Assembly: GCA_963792025.1 (NCBI GenBank)
Contig: CAWBUS010000019.1
Location: 152,935 to 216,934 of the forward strand
Source of the DNA: Ginsengibacter sp963792025
GTDB taxonomy: Bacteria; Bacteroidota; Bacteroidia; Chitinophagales; Chitinophagaceae
Direction of reading: 5' to 3'
DNA length: 64,000 nt
A program made the translations under genes and the position numbers. Of this stretch, positions 51,487 through 61,647 are shown piece by piece. Each line of letters starts with the position of its first letter. Position 1 is the first letter of the stretch. The notes under the pieces were generated by a model. That model did not search any database and was not told the DNA's origin. It saw only the letters and a list, made by a program, of their open reading frames with translations.

Positions 51487-51656
51487 TCAAAATCCGGTCT
51501 TATCAATCTTATCTCATTCCATAATATCTATTATAATTGCCCCCGCAAACCTCGTTATTTCCAAATTTAAAATACTGATCAATAAAAATTCCTTAAATTC
51601 ATATCGCTTTTTTAAACCCCCTTCTTTTTTTATTTCTTCATTTCAAAATCTTTTAT

Positions 51657-52037
51657 ATGAAAAAGAATCTTATTAAACAATTCGCCGGCGCAGGATTGCT
51701 TGCTTTTATCTTTTTATCTTTTCAATCATTAATCATTAGAAATGATGACACCAAAACGGTGACAGGAGAAATCCTTGATATGAAATGTTATATGGCTTCG
51801 GGTGCGCACGGCGAAGGCCACAAAGAATGTGCGGCTACTTGCATCAATGGCGGCGCCCCAATGGGCATTCTTAGTGATGATGGCAAAGTTTATCTATTGA
51901 TTGAAAGCAGTAAAAATGCGGATGCATATGATGAAGCCAAAAAGTTTGCAGGTGAAAAAGTAACACTAACCGGAACTTTTTCTGATAAAAACGGCGTACA
52001 GGCTTTGATAGTTACCGAAGTAAAAGCGAAAGCGTAA
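51657..52037 (+). CDS. Exported small protein with Cys/His-rich conserved core
   Basis: 126 aa. N-terminal signal or anchor helix (A-G-A-G-L-L-A-F-I-F-L-S-F-Q-S-L) without a lipobox. The mature part is an OB-like beta domain. It opens with V-T-G-E-I-L-D-M-K-C-Y-M, G-H-K-E-C-A-A-T-C, then G-G-A-P-M-G-I-L, and ends V-T-L-T-G-T-F-S-D-K-N-G. The spacing C-x(9-10)-G-H-x-x-C-A-x-x-C suggests metal or heme binding, or a redox role. I recall similar small exported proteins in Bacteroidota and other phyla but cannot name the family. Monocistronic. Confidence 0.65.
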   Translation: MKKNLIKQFAGAGLLAFIFLSFQSLIIRNDDTKTVTGEILDMKCYMASGAHGEGHKECAATCINGGAPMGILSDDGKVYLLIESSKNADAYDEAKKFAGEKVTLTGTFSDKNGVQALIVTEVKAKA

Positions 52038-52279
52038 CTACCGGCTTCAGGCATATTTCAAAATTATTTACATGAATAAAATGATGCGCAGTTTCAGCAC
52101 GGGGGTATCTTATGCATCCTCCCATTCCATTTTTGTGCAACAAAATAGCAACATTAGTTTATTGTAAGTGAATGCAACACCGGTGATATCTAATTTACGA
52201 TTATATCGGGTAGGCATAACGGTTATACATAATTCGTAGCATACATTCATTGGGAAGAATTTAGAGCGGATTACTTTTT

Positions 52280-53116
52280 TTATTTACCAATCATCTTATT
52301 TTTCTCGTCCAGCAGACTTAAAACTTCATCCATTTTGAGCTGCAGCCTCATTACTTCTGCTTGCGCCTTTAGGTTTACCTGGTATTCAATCTCCGATCGT
52401 ATCCTGTCTTGTTCTGCGAGGCCACGCTGGCTCGTAAGAACAAGGATAGTAAACAAAAAAGAAGTAAGTGTAAGTATAAATCCCAAAAAGAAAAAAGTGG
52501 GTGGACTATCCGCAAAGTTCACTTCACCTTTGTGAACAAAATGATAATACCATGTCTGGAAACCAATCCAACCTGAAAGAAAAATAATGGCAAATATCAA
52601 AAACCGGCCGCTGGATACATACCTCGCCGCTCTGTCAACAAATTTTCTAAACGAAGCGGGTTGCTGAGGTGGAACGTAAGTACCAATCATTTGCTCACGC
52701 ATGCTGGTTGTGCTTTTTCGCAGTCTGTCAACAATAATAGCAAGTAAAGTACGCGTGAATTGTGGATGTTTGTCAAGGTAACTATAAAAAGTTGCACGAC
52801 TTATGGTAAGCACTGTTGTTTCTTTTGTAGTCCGCACATTTGCAGTGTGGGGGCCACTGTCAAGCAAGGATAGTTCGCCGAAAAAAGTTCCCTCTCCCTG
52901 CACTCCAAGCGGTAGTTCTTTGCCATCCTTGTTAATGTAACTAACTCTAACCTCTCCCTTTTCAATTACGTATAACTTATCACCAGGCTCATCCATCCAT
53001 AAGATGGCTGTATTGGCCTCATATTTTTCTGTCTGCAATTGTTTCAATAAGTCCTGCAACTCGTCCGGGTTGAGTGTAGCAAACAACGGGATTTCTCTAA
53101 GCGTTTCCGGCGTCAT
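52280..53116 (-). CDS. cNMP-binding domain protein fused to a DUF1003 membrane domain
   Basis: 278 aa on the minus strand. Residues 1-130 form a CRP-type cyclic-nucleotide-binding domain (F-A-T-L-N-P-D-E-L; G-E-G-T-F-F-G-E-L-S-L-L-D-S-G-P-H-T-A-N-V-R, the phosphate-binding cassette; V-L-T-I-S-R). About 150-278 is DUF1003: R-F-L-I-F-A-I-I-F-L-S-G-W, F-F-L-G-F-I-L-T-L-T-S-F-L-F-T-I-L-V-L-T-S-Q, then a coiled-coil-like tail (N-L-K-A-Q-A-E-V-M-R-L-Q). There is no HTH, so it is not a CRP transcription factor. It is an inner-membrane protein that may sense a nucleotide. The combination is known in other bacteria. Role unknown. Confidence 0.85.
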   Translation of the reverse strand: MTPETLREIPLFATLNPDELQDLLKQLQTEKYEANTAILWMDEPGDKLYVIEKGEVRVSYINKDGKELPLGVQGEGTFFGELSLLDSGPHTANVRTTKETTVLTISRATFYSYLDKHPQFTRTLLAIIVDRLRKSTTSMREQMIGTYVPPQQPASFRKFVDRAARYVSSGRFLIFAIIFLSGWIGFQTWYYHFVHKGEVNFADSPPTFFFLGFILTLTSFLFTILVLTSQRGLAEQDRIRSEIEYQVNLKAQAEVMRLQLKMDEVLSLLDEKNKMIGK

Positions 53117-53341
53117 ATTTTTCTTTTCAATGATGTTTCGCCTTACTAAAATAAGTATCTACTAAAGATATGATATCCGTTGTTCCAGATTGAATAAATT
53201 ATTACTGTTTAATGAGGAAGTTGAAAAGCGCGGAAAACACATTCAACAACTTACAACAAGTAACGATGTAATCCGAATAGCGATAGGAAGGCCTGGATTC
53301 TTACCATTCCTTCTCTAAAATATCTAACTTGAAAAAGAATT

Positions 53342-54229
53342 ATGTGCAACTCTATTCTAAATATATTATGGAAACAAACGCTGCATGGCAATGGGCACGT
53401 TGCAACACCCGCTGAATGGGATGCGCAGCTAAATGCTATTTATGAATGTGGAAAAGGATTGGAGGAAACACTTAGATATTTATTTCATCAGAAACCATCT
53501 TTGGAAAATTTTATTGAATGGATGCACCAGGGTACCCGATCCGAAAGTAATGCAGAATTGTTTGAAGATGTTTTAAGCAAAGTTGATATTAATTTCTTTA
53601 AAGAAAACGGTTATATAAAAATTCAAAATGCTTTAACCGACGATCAATGTGAAGAAGCAAGGAAAGCTATTTTAGAATTTATAGGAGCAGATATAAATGA
53701 TGCTACAACCTGGTATCGGGATCATGAAGAAATGAGAGGGCTCATGTTGATGTTCTATCATCATCCATCATTTGAAGTAGCTAGAAATTCGCAATTAATC
53801 AACAAAGCATTTGAGCAATTGTATGCAAGTAAAAAAATTCATAAAGTTATTGACAAGGTAAGTTTCAATCCACCCGAAACATCAACATTTAAATTTAAAG
53901 GGAGTCCGCTTCACTGGGATGTAAGTCTAACTCCCCCTATACCCTTTAAATTACAGGGACTTTTATATTTGAATGACGTAAGTGAGGAAGGCGGTGCTTT
54001 TTGCTGCGTCCCTGGATTTCATGATAAATTAGAAAATTGGTTGAAAGCACTTCCGCCAGCGGCAAACCCGGCGGATGAAGCTGTCACTCAATTGCAGCCC
54101 ATACCAATTACCGGTAAAGCAGGGGATTTTATAATTTGGCACCAGGCGCTTCCGCATTGTGCTTCACCTAACAGAAGCAACACGCCGAGATTTGTTCAGT
54201 ATCACACTTACGATCCGGACAATAAATAA
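53342..54229 (+). CDS. Phytanoyl-CoA dioxygenase (PhyH)-family Fe(II)/2-oxoglutarate oxygenase
   Basis: 295 aa, cytoplasmic. After about 75 N-terminal residues the domain begins F-K-E-N-G-Y-I-K-I-Q-N-A-L. Metal ligands are His and Asp in L-H-W-D-V-S (about residue 195) and the distal His in L-P-H-C-A-S-P-N (about 275), with the 2-oxoglutarate-binding Arg in T-P-R-F-V-Q. The intervening Y-L-N-D-V-S-E-E-G-G-A-F-C-C-V-P-G-F-H is typical of the family. These enzymes hydroxylate or otherwise oxidise small molecules, and the substrate here cannot be predicted. It lies alone on the plus strand facing the leu cluster (convergent). Confidence 0.85.
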   Translation: MCNSILNILWKQTLHGNGHVATPAEWDAQLNAIYECGKGLEETLRYLFHQKPSLENFIEWMHQGTRSESNAELFEDVLSKVDINFFKENGYIKIQNALTDDQCEEARKAILEFIGADINDATTWYRDHEEMRGLMLMFYHHPSFEVARNSQLINKAFEQLYASKKIHKVIDKVSFNPPETSTFKFKGSPLHWDVSLTPPIPFKLQGLLYLNDVSEEGGAFCCVPGFHDKLENWLKALPPAANPADEAVTQLQPIPITGKAGDFIIWHQALPHCASPNRSNTPRFVQYHTYDPDNK

Positions 54230-54286
54230 GATTAAAAAATTTGGAAATATATTTCGTGCCTGCTAAAAATAGAAATCCTGGCTAGG

Positions 54287-55360
54287 TTATATGCACTTCA
54301 ACACCTCCTCTCCCATTCTTTCGGTTCCCAAAATATTATCGGCAGGCGTTGTAATATCCGCAATATCTTTAGTACGATAACCAGCTTTTAAAACTTTATC
54401 AACGGCATTAATCACCGTTTCTGATTCCGCCTTCATTCCAAAAGAAATATCTAACAACAAGGCAGCCGATAAAATAGAAGCCAACGGATTAGCCAGCCCT
54501 TTTCCCGTAATGTCATGTGCCGAACCGTGAATAGGTTCGTAGACACCGGTTCCGTCACCAATAGAAGCACTCGCCAGCATCCCCATGGAACCTGCGATTT
54601 GAGAAGCTTCGTCAGTTAAAATATCTCCGAATAAATTGGCAGTAACAACCACATCAAAACGTCTTGGATCTTTTATAAGTAGCATGGCTGTCGCATCTAC
54701 AAATTGGTATTCAACTTCCACGTCAGCATATTCCGGTGCAATCTTTTGAACCACTTCTCTCCATAATCTCGATGTCTCCAACACATTTGCTTTATCAACC
54801 GAACATAATTTTTTACGCCTTGTTCTGGCAGCGTCAAAAGCTTTACGGGCTATACGCTCTACCTCGTAGCGACTATATTCTGCAACATCAAAAGCAGTAT
54901 CACCATTGTTCTTTCTTCCCTTTTCACCAAAATAAATATCACCTGTTAGCTCACGGAAAAATAAAATGTCAGCCCCTTTTAATATTTCAGGTTTAATGCT
55001 GGATGCTCCCAACAGTTCATCAAATAATTTTATGGGGCGAATATTTGCATAAAGCCCGAGTTCTTTTCTCATCTTAAGCAAACCTTGTTCAGGCCTTACT
55101 TTTGCTGAAGGATCATTATCGTATTTTGGATGGCCAACAGCTCCAAACAATACTGCATCTGATTTTCTCATCTTCTCCAACGACTCGTCGGGCAACGGGT
55201 TACCTGTCGCTTCAATTGCAACATGACCTATTAATGCATCATCATAACTAAATGTGTGCCCATATTTTTGAGAAATTTTATCCAATACTTTTTTACCTAC
55301 TGCTGTCACTTCCTGCCCGATACCATCACCCGGAACTACTAAAATGTGTTTTGTTGCCAT
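54287..55360 (-). CDS. leuB: 3-Isopropylmalate dehydrogenase
   Basis: 357 aa on the minus strand, last gene of the leu cluster. Oxidises and decarboxylates 3-isopropylmalate to 2-oxoisocaproate with NAD+. Signatures: V-V-P-G-D-G-I-G-Q-E near residue 7, E-Q-G-L-L-K-M-R-K-E-L-G-L-Y-A-N-I-R-P substrate block, F-F-R-E-L-T-G-D-I-Y-F-G-E, V-D-K-A-N-V-L, and the NAD-binding loop E-P-I-H-G-S-A-H-D. Length and all active-site residues fit LeuB. It starts 38 bases after the preceding synthase gene, so they are in one transcript. Confidence 0.97.
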   Translation of the reverse strand: MATKHILVVPGDGIGQEVTAVGKKVLDKISQKYGHTFSYDDALIGHVAIEATGNPLPDESLEKMRKSDAVLFGAVGHPKYDNDPSAKVRPEQGLLKMRKELGLYANIRPIKLFDELLGASSIKPEILKGADILFFRELTGDIYFGEKGRKNNGDTAFDVAEYSRYEVERIARKAFDAARTRRKKLCSVDKANVLETSRLWREVVQKIAPEYADVEVEYQFVDATAMLLIKDPRRFDVVVTANLFGDILTDEASQIAGSMGMLASASIGDGTGVYEPIHGSAHDITGKGLANPLASILSAALLLDISFGMKAESETVINAVDKVLKAGYRTKDIADITTPADNILGTERMGEEVLKCI

Positions 55361-55398
55361 TGAATTTATTATTGATGAATCTGTAAGTTATGAAAGTA

Positions 55399-56922
55399 CT
55401 AAAGGGTATTAAGCATTTTTAATGTTGCTTTTATTGCCGCCACGGTTTGGTCACTATCTAATCCACGTGTTTTAAATTCTTTATTGTTTTGGCTCCAGGT
55501 AATAATTGTTTCACATAAAGCATCACTCTTGCCACCTGGAGGAATGCGAACAGCGTAATCTGCCAGTAGCGGCAACTCGATTTTCTTTTGCTTATATACT
55601 TTTTTCAATGCGTTCATAAATGCATCATATTGCCCATCGCCCTGTGCATTTTCTTCGAAACATTCGCCGTTTACGCAAATCTTTAACGTGACTGATGGGT
55701 TTAAATCTTTTGAATGCGTGAGCACATAGTTTTCGATACTCACTTTTGCTTCAATTGCATTACCGTCTAAAATATCAGAAATGATGTAAGGAAGATCTGC
55801 TTGTGTTAATACTTCTTTCCTATCGCCTAATTCTATAATCTTTTGAGTTACCTTTTTGAGATCTTCATCTGAAAGAAGAATGCCCAGTTGCTGCAAATTA
55901 TTTTCAATATTAGCCTTACCGCTTGTTTTACCCAAAGCATATTTTCTCTGGCGACCAAAACGCTCAGGCATCAGGTCGCTGAAATATAATTTATTTTTCT
56001 TATCACCATCTGCGTGTATGCCTGCCGTTTGGGTAAATACATTCTCTCCTACCACTGGTTTATTAACCGGAATTCTAAATCCTGAAAATGTCTCTACGAG
56101 CTTGCTAACACGATACAACGATTTTTCTGCAACTGACAATTTTATGTCGGGCATAAAATCGTGAAGCACTGCGATAGAACTTGCTAATGCTGCATTACCC
56201 GCTCTTTCGCCCATACCGTTCACCGTTAGGTGCAGACCATGAGCGCCAGCCTTTACTCCTTCGAGTACATTTGCCGTTCCTAAATCATAGTCATTGTGTC
56301 CATGAAAATCGAAATGTATTCCGGGGTAACGTTGTACAATTTCTGAAACGAATTGAAAAACTTCAGACGGAATTAAGATGCCTAAAGTGTCCGGCAACAT
56401 TATTCTTTTAACCGGCTGCTTCGAAAGAAAATCGAGGTATTGAAATACATAATCTTTTGAATGACGCATTCCATTGCTCCAGTCTTCGAGATACACGTTA
56501 CACTCAATTCCTTTCTTCCTTGCCTGCTTTACAACTTCTGCTATTTCTGCAAAATGCTGTTCCGGCTTTTTCTTAAGTTGATGGGTTAAATGATTCAACG
56601 AGCCTTTGGTAAGCAGGTTCATCACTTTCGCACCTGCTTTCTGCATCCATTGTATAGATACATCGCCATCCACGAAAGTGAGCACTTCTACCTTATTCAA
56701 AAATCCATTAGCTTTCGCCCATTTGGTAATTTTTTTCACCGCATCAAATTCTCCCTCAGATACCCTTGCAGAAGCAACTTCAATCCTGTCAACCTTTACT
56801 TCGGTCAACAGGAGTTGTGCAATGGTTAATTTTTCAGATGCAGAAAAAGACACACCGCTGGTTTGTTCACCATCGCGGAGTGTGGTATCCATAATTTCAA
56901 TATAGCGTTGTGATTGAGCCAT
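55399..56922 (-). CDS. 2-Isopropylmalate/citramalate synthase-like enzyme with LeuA regulatory domain
   Basis: 507 aa on the minus strand between leuD and leuB. HMGL-like TIM barrel at about 1-280: I-M-D-T-T-L-R-D-G-E-Q-T near residue 10, V-K-V-D-R-I-E-V-A-S, metal ligands F-D-F-H-G-H-N-D-Y-D, and N-G-M-G-E-R-A-G-N. Then A-G-I-H-A-D-G and a C-terminal LeuA allosteric domain (about 370-507). Bacteroidota often carry a second LeuA-like gene at this position in addition to leuA. Such paralogues are commonly annotated as alpha-isopropylmalate synthase regulatory-domain proteins or citramalate synthases. It starts 21 bases after leuD. Which acceptor (2-oxoisovalerate or pyruvate) it uses is undecided from sequence. 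Confidence 0.88.
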   Translation of the reverse strand: MAQSQRYIEIMDTTLRDGEQTSGVSFSASEKLTIAQLLLTEVKVDRIEVASARVSEGEFDAVKKITKWAKANGFLNKVEVLTFVDGDVSIQWMQKAGAKVMNLLTKGSLNHLTHQLKKKPEQHFAEIAEVVKQARKKGIECNVYLEDWSNGMRHSKDYVFQYLDFLSKQPVKRIMLPDTLGILIPSEVFQFVSEIVQRYPGIHFDFHGHNDYDLGTANVLEGVKAGAHGLHLTVNGMGERAGNAALASSIAVLHDFMPDIKLSVAEKSLYRVSKLVETFSGFRIPVNKPVVGENVFTQTAGIHADGDKKNKLYFSDLMPERFGRQRKYALGKTSGKANIENNLQQLGILLSDEDLKKVTQKIIELGDRKEVLTQADLPYIISDILDGNAIEAKVSIENYVLTHSKDLNPSVTLKICVNGECFEENAQGDGQYDAFMNALKKVYKQKKIELPLLADYAVRIPPGGKSDALCETIITWSQNNKEFKTRGLDSDQTVAAIKATLKMLNTL

Positions 56923-56943
56923 TTTCGTTTGCTTGGAAATATT

Positions 56944-57540
56944 TTAATAAAGGCTCTTAGATGCAAACGACTGAATTTCATTCCCCATAGCCTGCAAATA
57001 GTCGATATCATCATAACCATTAGTAAGGTTATTTTTTTTGTAACCATTTATGGCAAACAATTCTTTATCTCCTGTGGCAAGGATCGTAATCACTTGATCA
57101 GGCAGATTTACCTCAAGCTTTGTATTTGGGTCTGCTTCAATAGCTTTGAATATTTTATCCAAAAATTCTTCGGTTACCTGTACCGGTAGTATACCAACAT
57201 TGATGCAATTATTCTTAAAAATATCTGCAAAAAAACTGGATACCACACAACGAAAACCATAATCATAAACAGCCCAGGCCGCATGTTCGCGGCTGCTGCC
57301 ACTGCCAAAATTTCTACCACCCACTAATATTTTTCCATGATAAACAGGATTGTTTAAAACAAAATCTTTTTTAGGTGAGTCATCATTATTGTATCTCCAG
57401 TCCCGAAAAAGATTATCTCCAAAACCTTTTCGCTCTGTTGCTTTTAAGAAACGTGCGGGAATAATCTGATCGGTGTCTACATTTTCGATCGGCAGTGGAA
57501 CCGCTGTACTTTTCAGTATCGTAAATTTATCGTAAGCCAT
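56944..57540 (-). CDS. leuD: 3-Isopropylmalate dehydratase small subunit
   Basis: 198 aa on the minus strand. Swivelling subunit of isopropylmalate isomerase, which with LeuC converts 2- to 3-isopropylmalate. Signatures: N-V-D-T-D-Q-I-I-P-A-R-F-L near residue 20, and the substrate-binding loop G-R-N-F-G-S-G-S-S-R-E-H-A-A-W-A near 77. Length is normal. It lies 114 bases after leuC with a small hairpin repeat between, and 21 bases before the synthase gene. Confidence 0.96.
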   Translation of the reverse strand: MAYDKFTILKSTAVPLPIENVDTDQIIPARFLKATERKGFGDNLFRDWRYNNDDSPKKDFVLNNPVYHGKILVGGRNFGSGSSREHAAWAVYDYGFRCVVSSFFADIFKNNCINVGILPVQVTEEFLDKIFKAIEADPNTKLEVNLPDQVITILATGDKELFAINGYKKNNLTNGYDDIDYLQAMGNEIQSFASKSLY

Positions 57541-57559
57541 TGTTTTTATTTTTAAGCCT

Positions 57560-57590
57560 CACTCCAACCCCTCTCCGAAGGAGAGAGACA
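57560..57590. repeat. CTCTCC-GAA-GGAGAG hairpin repeat between leuC and leuD
   Basis: CACTCCAACCCCTCTCCGAA followed by GGAGAGAGACAGG. A perfect 6-bp stem CTCTCC/GGAGAG with a 3-base loop at 57571-57585. This text (CCAACCCCTCTCC...GGAGAG) is a very common dispersed intergenic palindrome of Bacteroidota genomes as I recall. Inside an operon it could stabilise or process the mRNA. Confidence 0.6.
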
Positions 57591-57654
57591 GGGAGTATGA
57601 ATATGTTTATTTAGTTTTTGTAGTTATTCATTTTACATCGTAGATGCTATACCA

Positions 57655-59048
57655 TTATAGCAGCTCCCTGGGATCAGTAACAACACCAGTAACCGCTGCT
57701 GCTGCCGCCATGAAGGGGCTTGCCAGCATCGTTCTTGCACCAGGTCCTTGTCTTCCTTCAAAATTTCTATTGCTGGTACTAACGGCATACTTACCTGCAG
57801 GAATTTTATCATCATTCATAGCAAGACATGCCGAACATCCCGGCTGGCGCAATTCAAAACCTGCCTCGGTTAAAATATCTAAAATTCCTTCTTCCTTAAT
57901 TTGCTTTTCAACAACATGCGAACCAGGCACGATCCACGCAGTTACATTGTCAGCTTTCTTACGTCCTTTTACAATTGACGCAAAAGCCCGAAAATCTTCA
58001 ATGCGTCCATTGGTGCAACTTCCTAAAAAAACATAATCAACTTTTTTACCAAGCATAGCATCATCTTCATGAAAACCCATGTAGGCAAGTGATTTTTCAT
58101 AACTGGATTTGCCACCACCTATCTGTTCTGCCGTCGGAATATGTTTAGTGATGCCCATCCCCATGCCGGGATTGGTACCGTATGTTATCATTGGTTCGAT
58201 GTCTGCTGCATCATAATTATGCTCAACATCAAACGTGGCACCTGTATCCGTTTTTAAGGTTTTCCAATACGCCAATGCTTTTTCCCATGCCTCGCCTTTA
58301 GGGGCTTTGTCTTTCCCTTTTATATAAGTGAACGTGGTTTCATCAGGTGCAATCATACCACCACGTGCACCCATTTCTATACTCATGTTACAAACGGTCA
58401 TCCTTCCCTCCATACTCATGTTCTCAAATACGTCGCCTGCAAATTCAACAAAATAACCCGTGGCACCCGCCGCCGTTAATTTGGAAATGATATAGAGAAC
58501 AACATCTTTTGGTGAAATAGCTTTACCCAGTTTACCATTCACATTGATGCGCATTTTTTTGGGCTTCGGCTGCATAATACATTGTGAAGACAGCACCATT
58601 TCCACTTCCGATGTTCCGATACCAAAAGCGATACATCCAAATGCGCCATGGGTTGACGTATGAGAATCGCCGCAAACAATGGTCATGCCCGGTAAGGTAA
58701 TACCATTCTCGGGGCCGATAATATGCACAATGCCATTCTTAGGATTACCCAATCCCCAGTGGGAAATGCCATATTTGGCGGAGTTTACTTCCAATGCTTT
58801 CAATTGAATTGCAGAAAGTGCATCTTTAACCGGCAAATGCTGGTTAATAGTCGGCGTGTTATGATCGGCAGTGGCAAATGTTTTTTCGGGAAACATTACT
58901 TTCAATCCACGATTTTCCAGGCCCAGGAAGGCAACAGGGCTGGTAACTTCGTGAATAAAATGACGGTCGATAAACAGCACATCAGGACCATCTTCAATTT
59001 TCGAACAACATGTGAGTCCCACACTTTATCAAACAAGGTACTTGGCAT
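57655..59048 (-). CDS. leuC: 3-Isopropylmalate dehydratase large subunit, frameshifted near its N-terminus
   Basis: Minus strand. From the ATG at 59048 the protein begins M-P-S-T-L-F-D-K-V-W-D-S-H-V-V-R-K as expected for LeuC. One base is then missing in an A-tract (A4, plus-strand T4 at 58998-59001, where A5 is expected), and the rest reads I-E-D-G-P-D-V-L-F-I-D-R-H in the next frame to the stop at 57655. The remaining frame alone spans 455 codons. Iron-sulfur cysteines are present in G-S-C-T-N-G-R and Q-P-G-C-S-A-C-L-A-M-N, and A-D-H-N-T-P-T and G-D-S-H-T-S-T-H-G are intact. First gene of the leu cluster. With leuD and leuB intact, an error in the sequence is the more likely explanation. 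Confidence 0.9.
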
Positions 59049-59288
59049 ATTTTTTTGTATTTTTTTTATTGGAGTGCAAAATTCCTAAAATATCAGGACA
59101 TTGTGGCGTTTTAAATGGTTTTTTATTTGGTAAAATGATAAAAAGTCTACCGATCTATTAAGATTTTTTTACATGAACTGGCTTTAAAATAAGATAATGA
59201 ATCAATCTGTCACAGCCGATCTAACCTATCTCTATTCAACCTTAAATTTATTTCCCCTGCAAAATACTTTACGTCTTATCTTTCTATT

Positions 59289-59705
59289 ATGATTACGAAA
59301 GCATCTTTAGTCGACGAACTTATAAGTAAAACCTATGTAATACTCCGACCTTCAAAAGTTGCCGGTATCGGCGTATTTGCTTTACGATCCATTCCTAAAG
59401 GCTGCAGAGATATGTTCAGCCCGCCAAATCCGGATGATCAGTGGATAACCTTTTCAAAAGAAGAAGTGCGGAATTTACCCACTCATGCCCGGGTTTTAGT
59501 AGAAAATTATTGCCTCTTCGACGCAAATAAATATTATGTTCCCGAAAATGGATTTAAAGTTGTTGACGTCTCCCTGTTTTTAAATCATTCCGATACGCCC
59601 AATATCATTTCTATAGAAGAGGGCAATTATTTTGAAACGCTACGTGATATTGCCGAAGGCGAAGAACTGCTGATTGATTACGGAACAATCGTAGACGAAG
59701 ACTAA
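59289..59705 (+). CDS. SET-domain protein
   Basis: 138 aa, almost entirely one SET domain: G-I-G-V-F-A-L-R-S-I-P-K-G near residue 26, the N-H-S motif in F-L-N-H-S-D-T-P-N near 98, and the catalytic-Tyr block G-E-E-L-L-I-D-Y-G near 126. These SAM-dependent lysine methyltransferases are common in Bacteroidota as short stand-alone proteins. The target is unknown. It is transcribed divergently from leuC, with 240 bases between that should include the leu promoter. Confidence 0.85.
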   Translation: MITKASLVDELISKTYVILRPSKVAGIGVFALRSIPKGCRDMFSPPNPDDQWITFSKEEVRNLPTHARVLVENYCLFDANKYYVPENGFKVVDVSLFLNHSDTPNIISIEEGNYFETLRDIAEGEELLIDYGTIVDED

Positions 59706-59762
59706 ATAAAATAATTTTAAAGCCCCACAGACAACATCAGTAATTTGTTTGAATGGAATAAC

Positions 59763-61387
59763 TTACAATTTTCCTTCGGCATATAATCGCCGCATCTCTT
59801 TTTTATTAAATTTTCCCACACTTGTTTTTGGTATGTCTTTTATAAACACCATTTTTTCAGGCAATTGGTATTTGGCAAATGATGGTGCCAGGAAATTCTT
59901 TAGTTCTTCAATCGACAATGAATCTCTCGGTTCTTTCAAAACAACTACAGCCAATGGTCTTTCCGTCCATAACGGATCAGGAATGGCAATTACCGAAGCT
60001 TCCTTTACTTTAGGATGAGCCATGATGGCCACTTCAAGCGCTACACTTGATATCCATTCGCCGCCACTTTTTATCAGGTCTTTGGCCCTGTCTGTAATTT
60101 GCATGTAGCCTTCACCGTTAATCACGCCTACATCGCCGGTTTTAAACCAGCCATCGTCAGTAAAATTTTCCCGGTTATTCGATTTGAAATAAGAATCAAT
60201 AACCCAAGGGCCCTTTATTTCAATTTCTCCCGCAGTAATCCCATCACATGGAGCAATCTATGCCGTTTTCAAGAACTGATCTTATCTCAACACCGGGAAC
60301 CTGCTGCCCCTGCATGGCACGTATTTTTATTTTCTCTGCGTCCGGAAGTGAATCATGCTGAGGCTGTAACCTGCTTACCGTTCCAACAGGTGATGTTTCA
60401 GTCATTCCCCACGCATGCAAAATTTTTATCCCAAAATCTTTCTCATAATTTTCTATAAGGCTTGGCGGCACCGAAGCGCCTCCAACCAAAATTTCTTTCA
60501 ACGGTAAAGATAGCAGGCGGGTTGCTTTTCAATGCCGAATATATTCCCAGCCAAATCGTGGGCACTCCGTTCGCTTTATTGACCTGTTCTTTTTGAATGA
60601 TGTCAATAAAAGGCGCCGGTTGAAGATGAGAAGATGGCATTATTAAAACAGCTCCGGCAAGTATACCGGCGAAGGGAATTCCCCAGGCCATTACATGAAA
60701 CTGTGGAACGCCTACCAATATCCTGTCATGAAATGATATTTGTGCGCAATTCGGCAACGAAACGACCAATGCATGCAAATAGGTTGACCGGTGAGAATAT
60801 AAAACTCCTTTAGGTAATCCTGTTGTTCCACTTGTATAACACATTCCACAGGCATCTTTTTCGTCCACATTCATCCAGGCTGTATCGTCGGGAGCATCTG
60901 CAATCAATTCTTCATAGTCTATACAATTATTGAGGCTGGAAGTAAATCCCTTTGGCGCATTCAATATGATATAGGCTTCTACAGTTGCAAGCAAAGGAGC
61001 AACGGGCTCAAGTGCTGGTACTAACGAGGCATCAATAAAAATATACCGGTCTTCAGCATTGTTTATAATGAACTCCGTTTGCGAATGCGAGAGCCTGATG
61101 TTAATGGTGTGGCAAATGGCGCCGCTTCCTGGGATTCCATAATATAACTCCATATGTTGATAGTGATTCCAGGCAAATGTTCCTACGATGTCGCCTTTTT
61201 TTACACCAAGTTTGTTCACCAGTGCATGCATCAGTTTTTTACTCCGCTTATATAAATCTGTATAAGTATAACTATGCCGCGTTTTATCCGGCAAAATACT
61301 TATGATTTCTTTTTTTGGAAAAACCCGGTACCCATGATCAAGAATCGATGGTACCGTCAAGGGATAGTTCATCATTAAACCTTCCAT
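59763..61387 (-). pseudogene. Long-chain acyl-CoA synthetase-like AMP-binding enzyme, two frameshifts
   Basis: Minus strand, about 540 codons in three frames that together form one ANL ligase. Part 1 (61387-about 60510) has I-L-D-H-G-Y-R-V-F and the P-loop C-Y-T-S-G-T-T-G-L-P-K-G-V. Part 2 (about 60505-60250) has L-P-L-K-E-I-L-V-G-G-A-S-V-P and H-A-W-G-M-T-E-T-S-P. Part 3 (about 60250-59763) has F-K-T-G-D-V-G, I-K-S-G-G-E-W-I-S-S and V-G-K-F-N-K-K-E-M-R-R. The family converts fatty acids to acyl-CoA via acyl-AMP. All core motifs exist, so only two indels (near 60505-60515 and 60247-60260) separate it from a working enzyme. Confidence 0.88.
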
Positions 61388-61647
61388 CGTAAATTAATTT
61401 TAAAGAAACAATCGTGTGAGGCAGATGGGATAAATGTACTGTTTTTTGACTTGCAAAAATGAAATTTAAGACACCATGTAGATGCGTCTTTTGGGAAAGC
61501 CGGAAAGTGATTAAATTGATATAGGAAATGTTCTTGGTTGTAAAAAATATTACGCCATTAAATCTTTTATGAAATACAAAGACAGGTTTGCGATTGCCGT
61601 TAAATAAAACGTTCCACAACTATTCTTTACAATTTGGAAGGTTGGCT

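Noticed and set aside
52280..53116. CRP-type transcription factor
   Set aside because: The cNMP domain is followed by a membrane DUF1003 domain and not by a helix-turn-helix.
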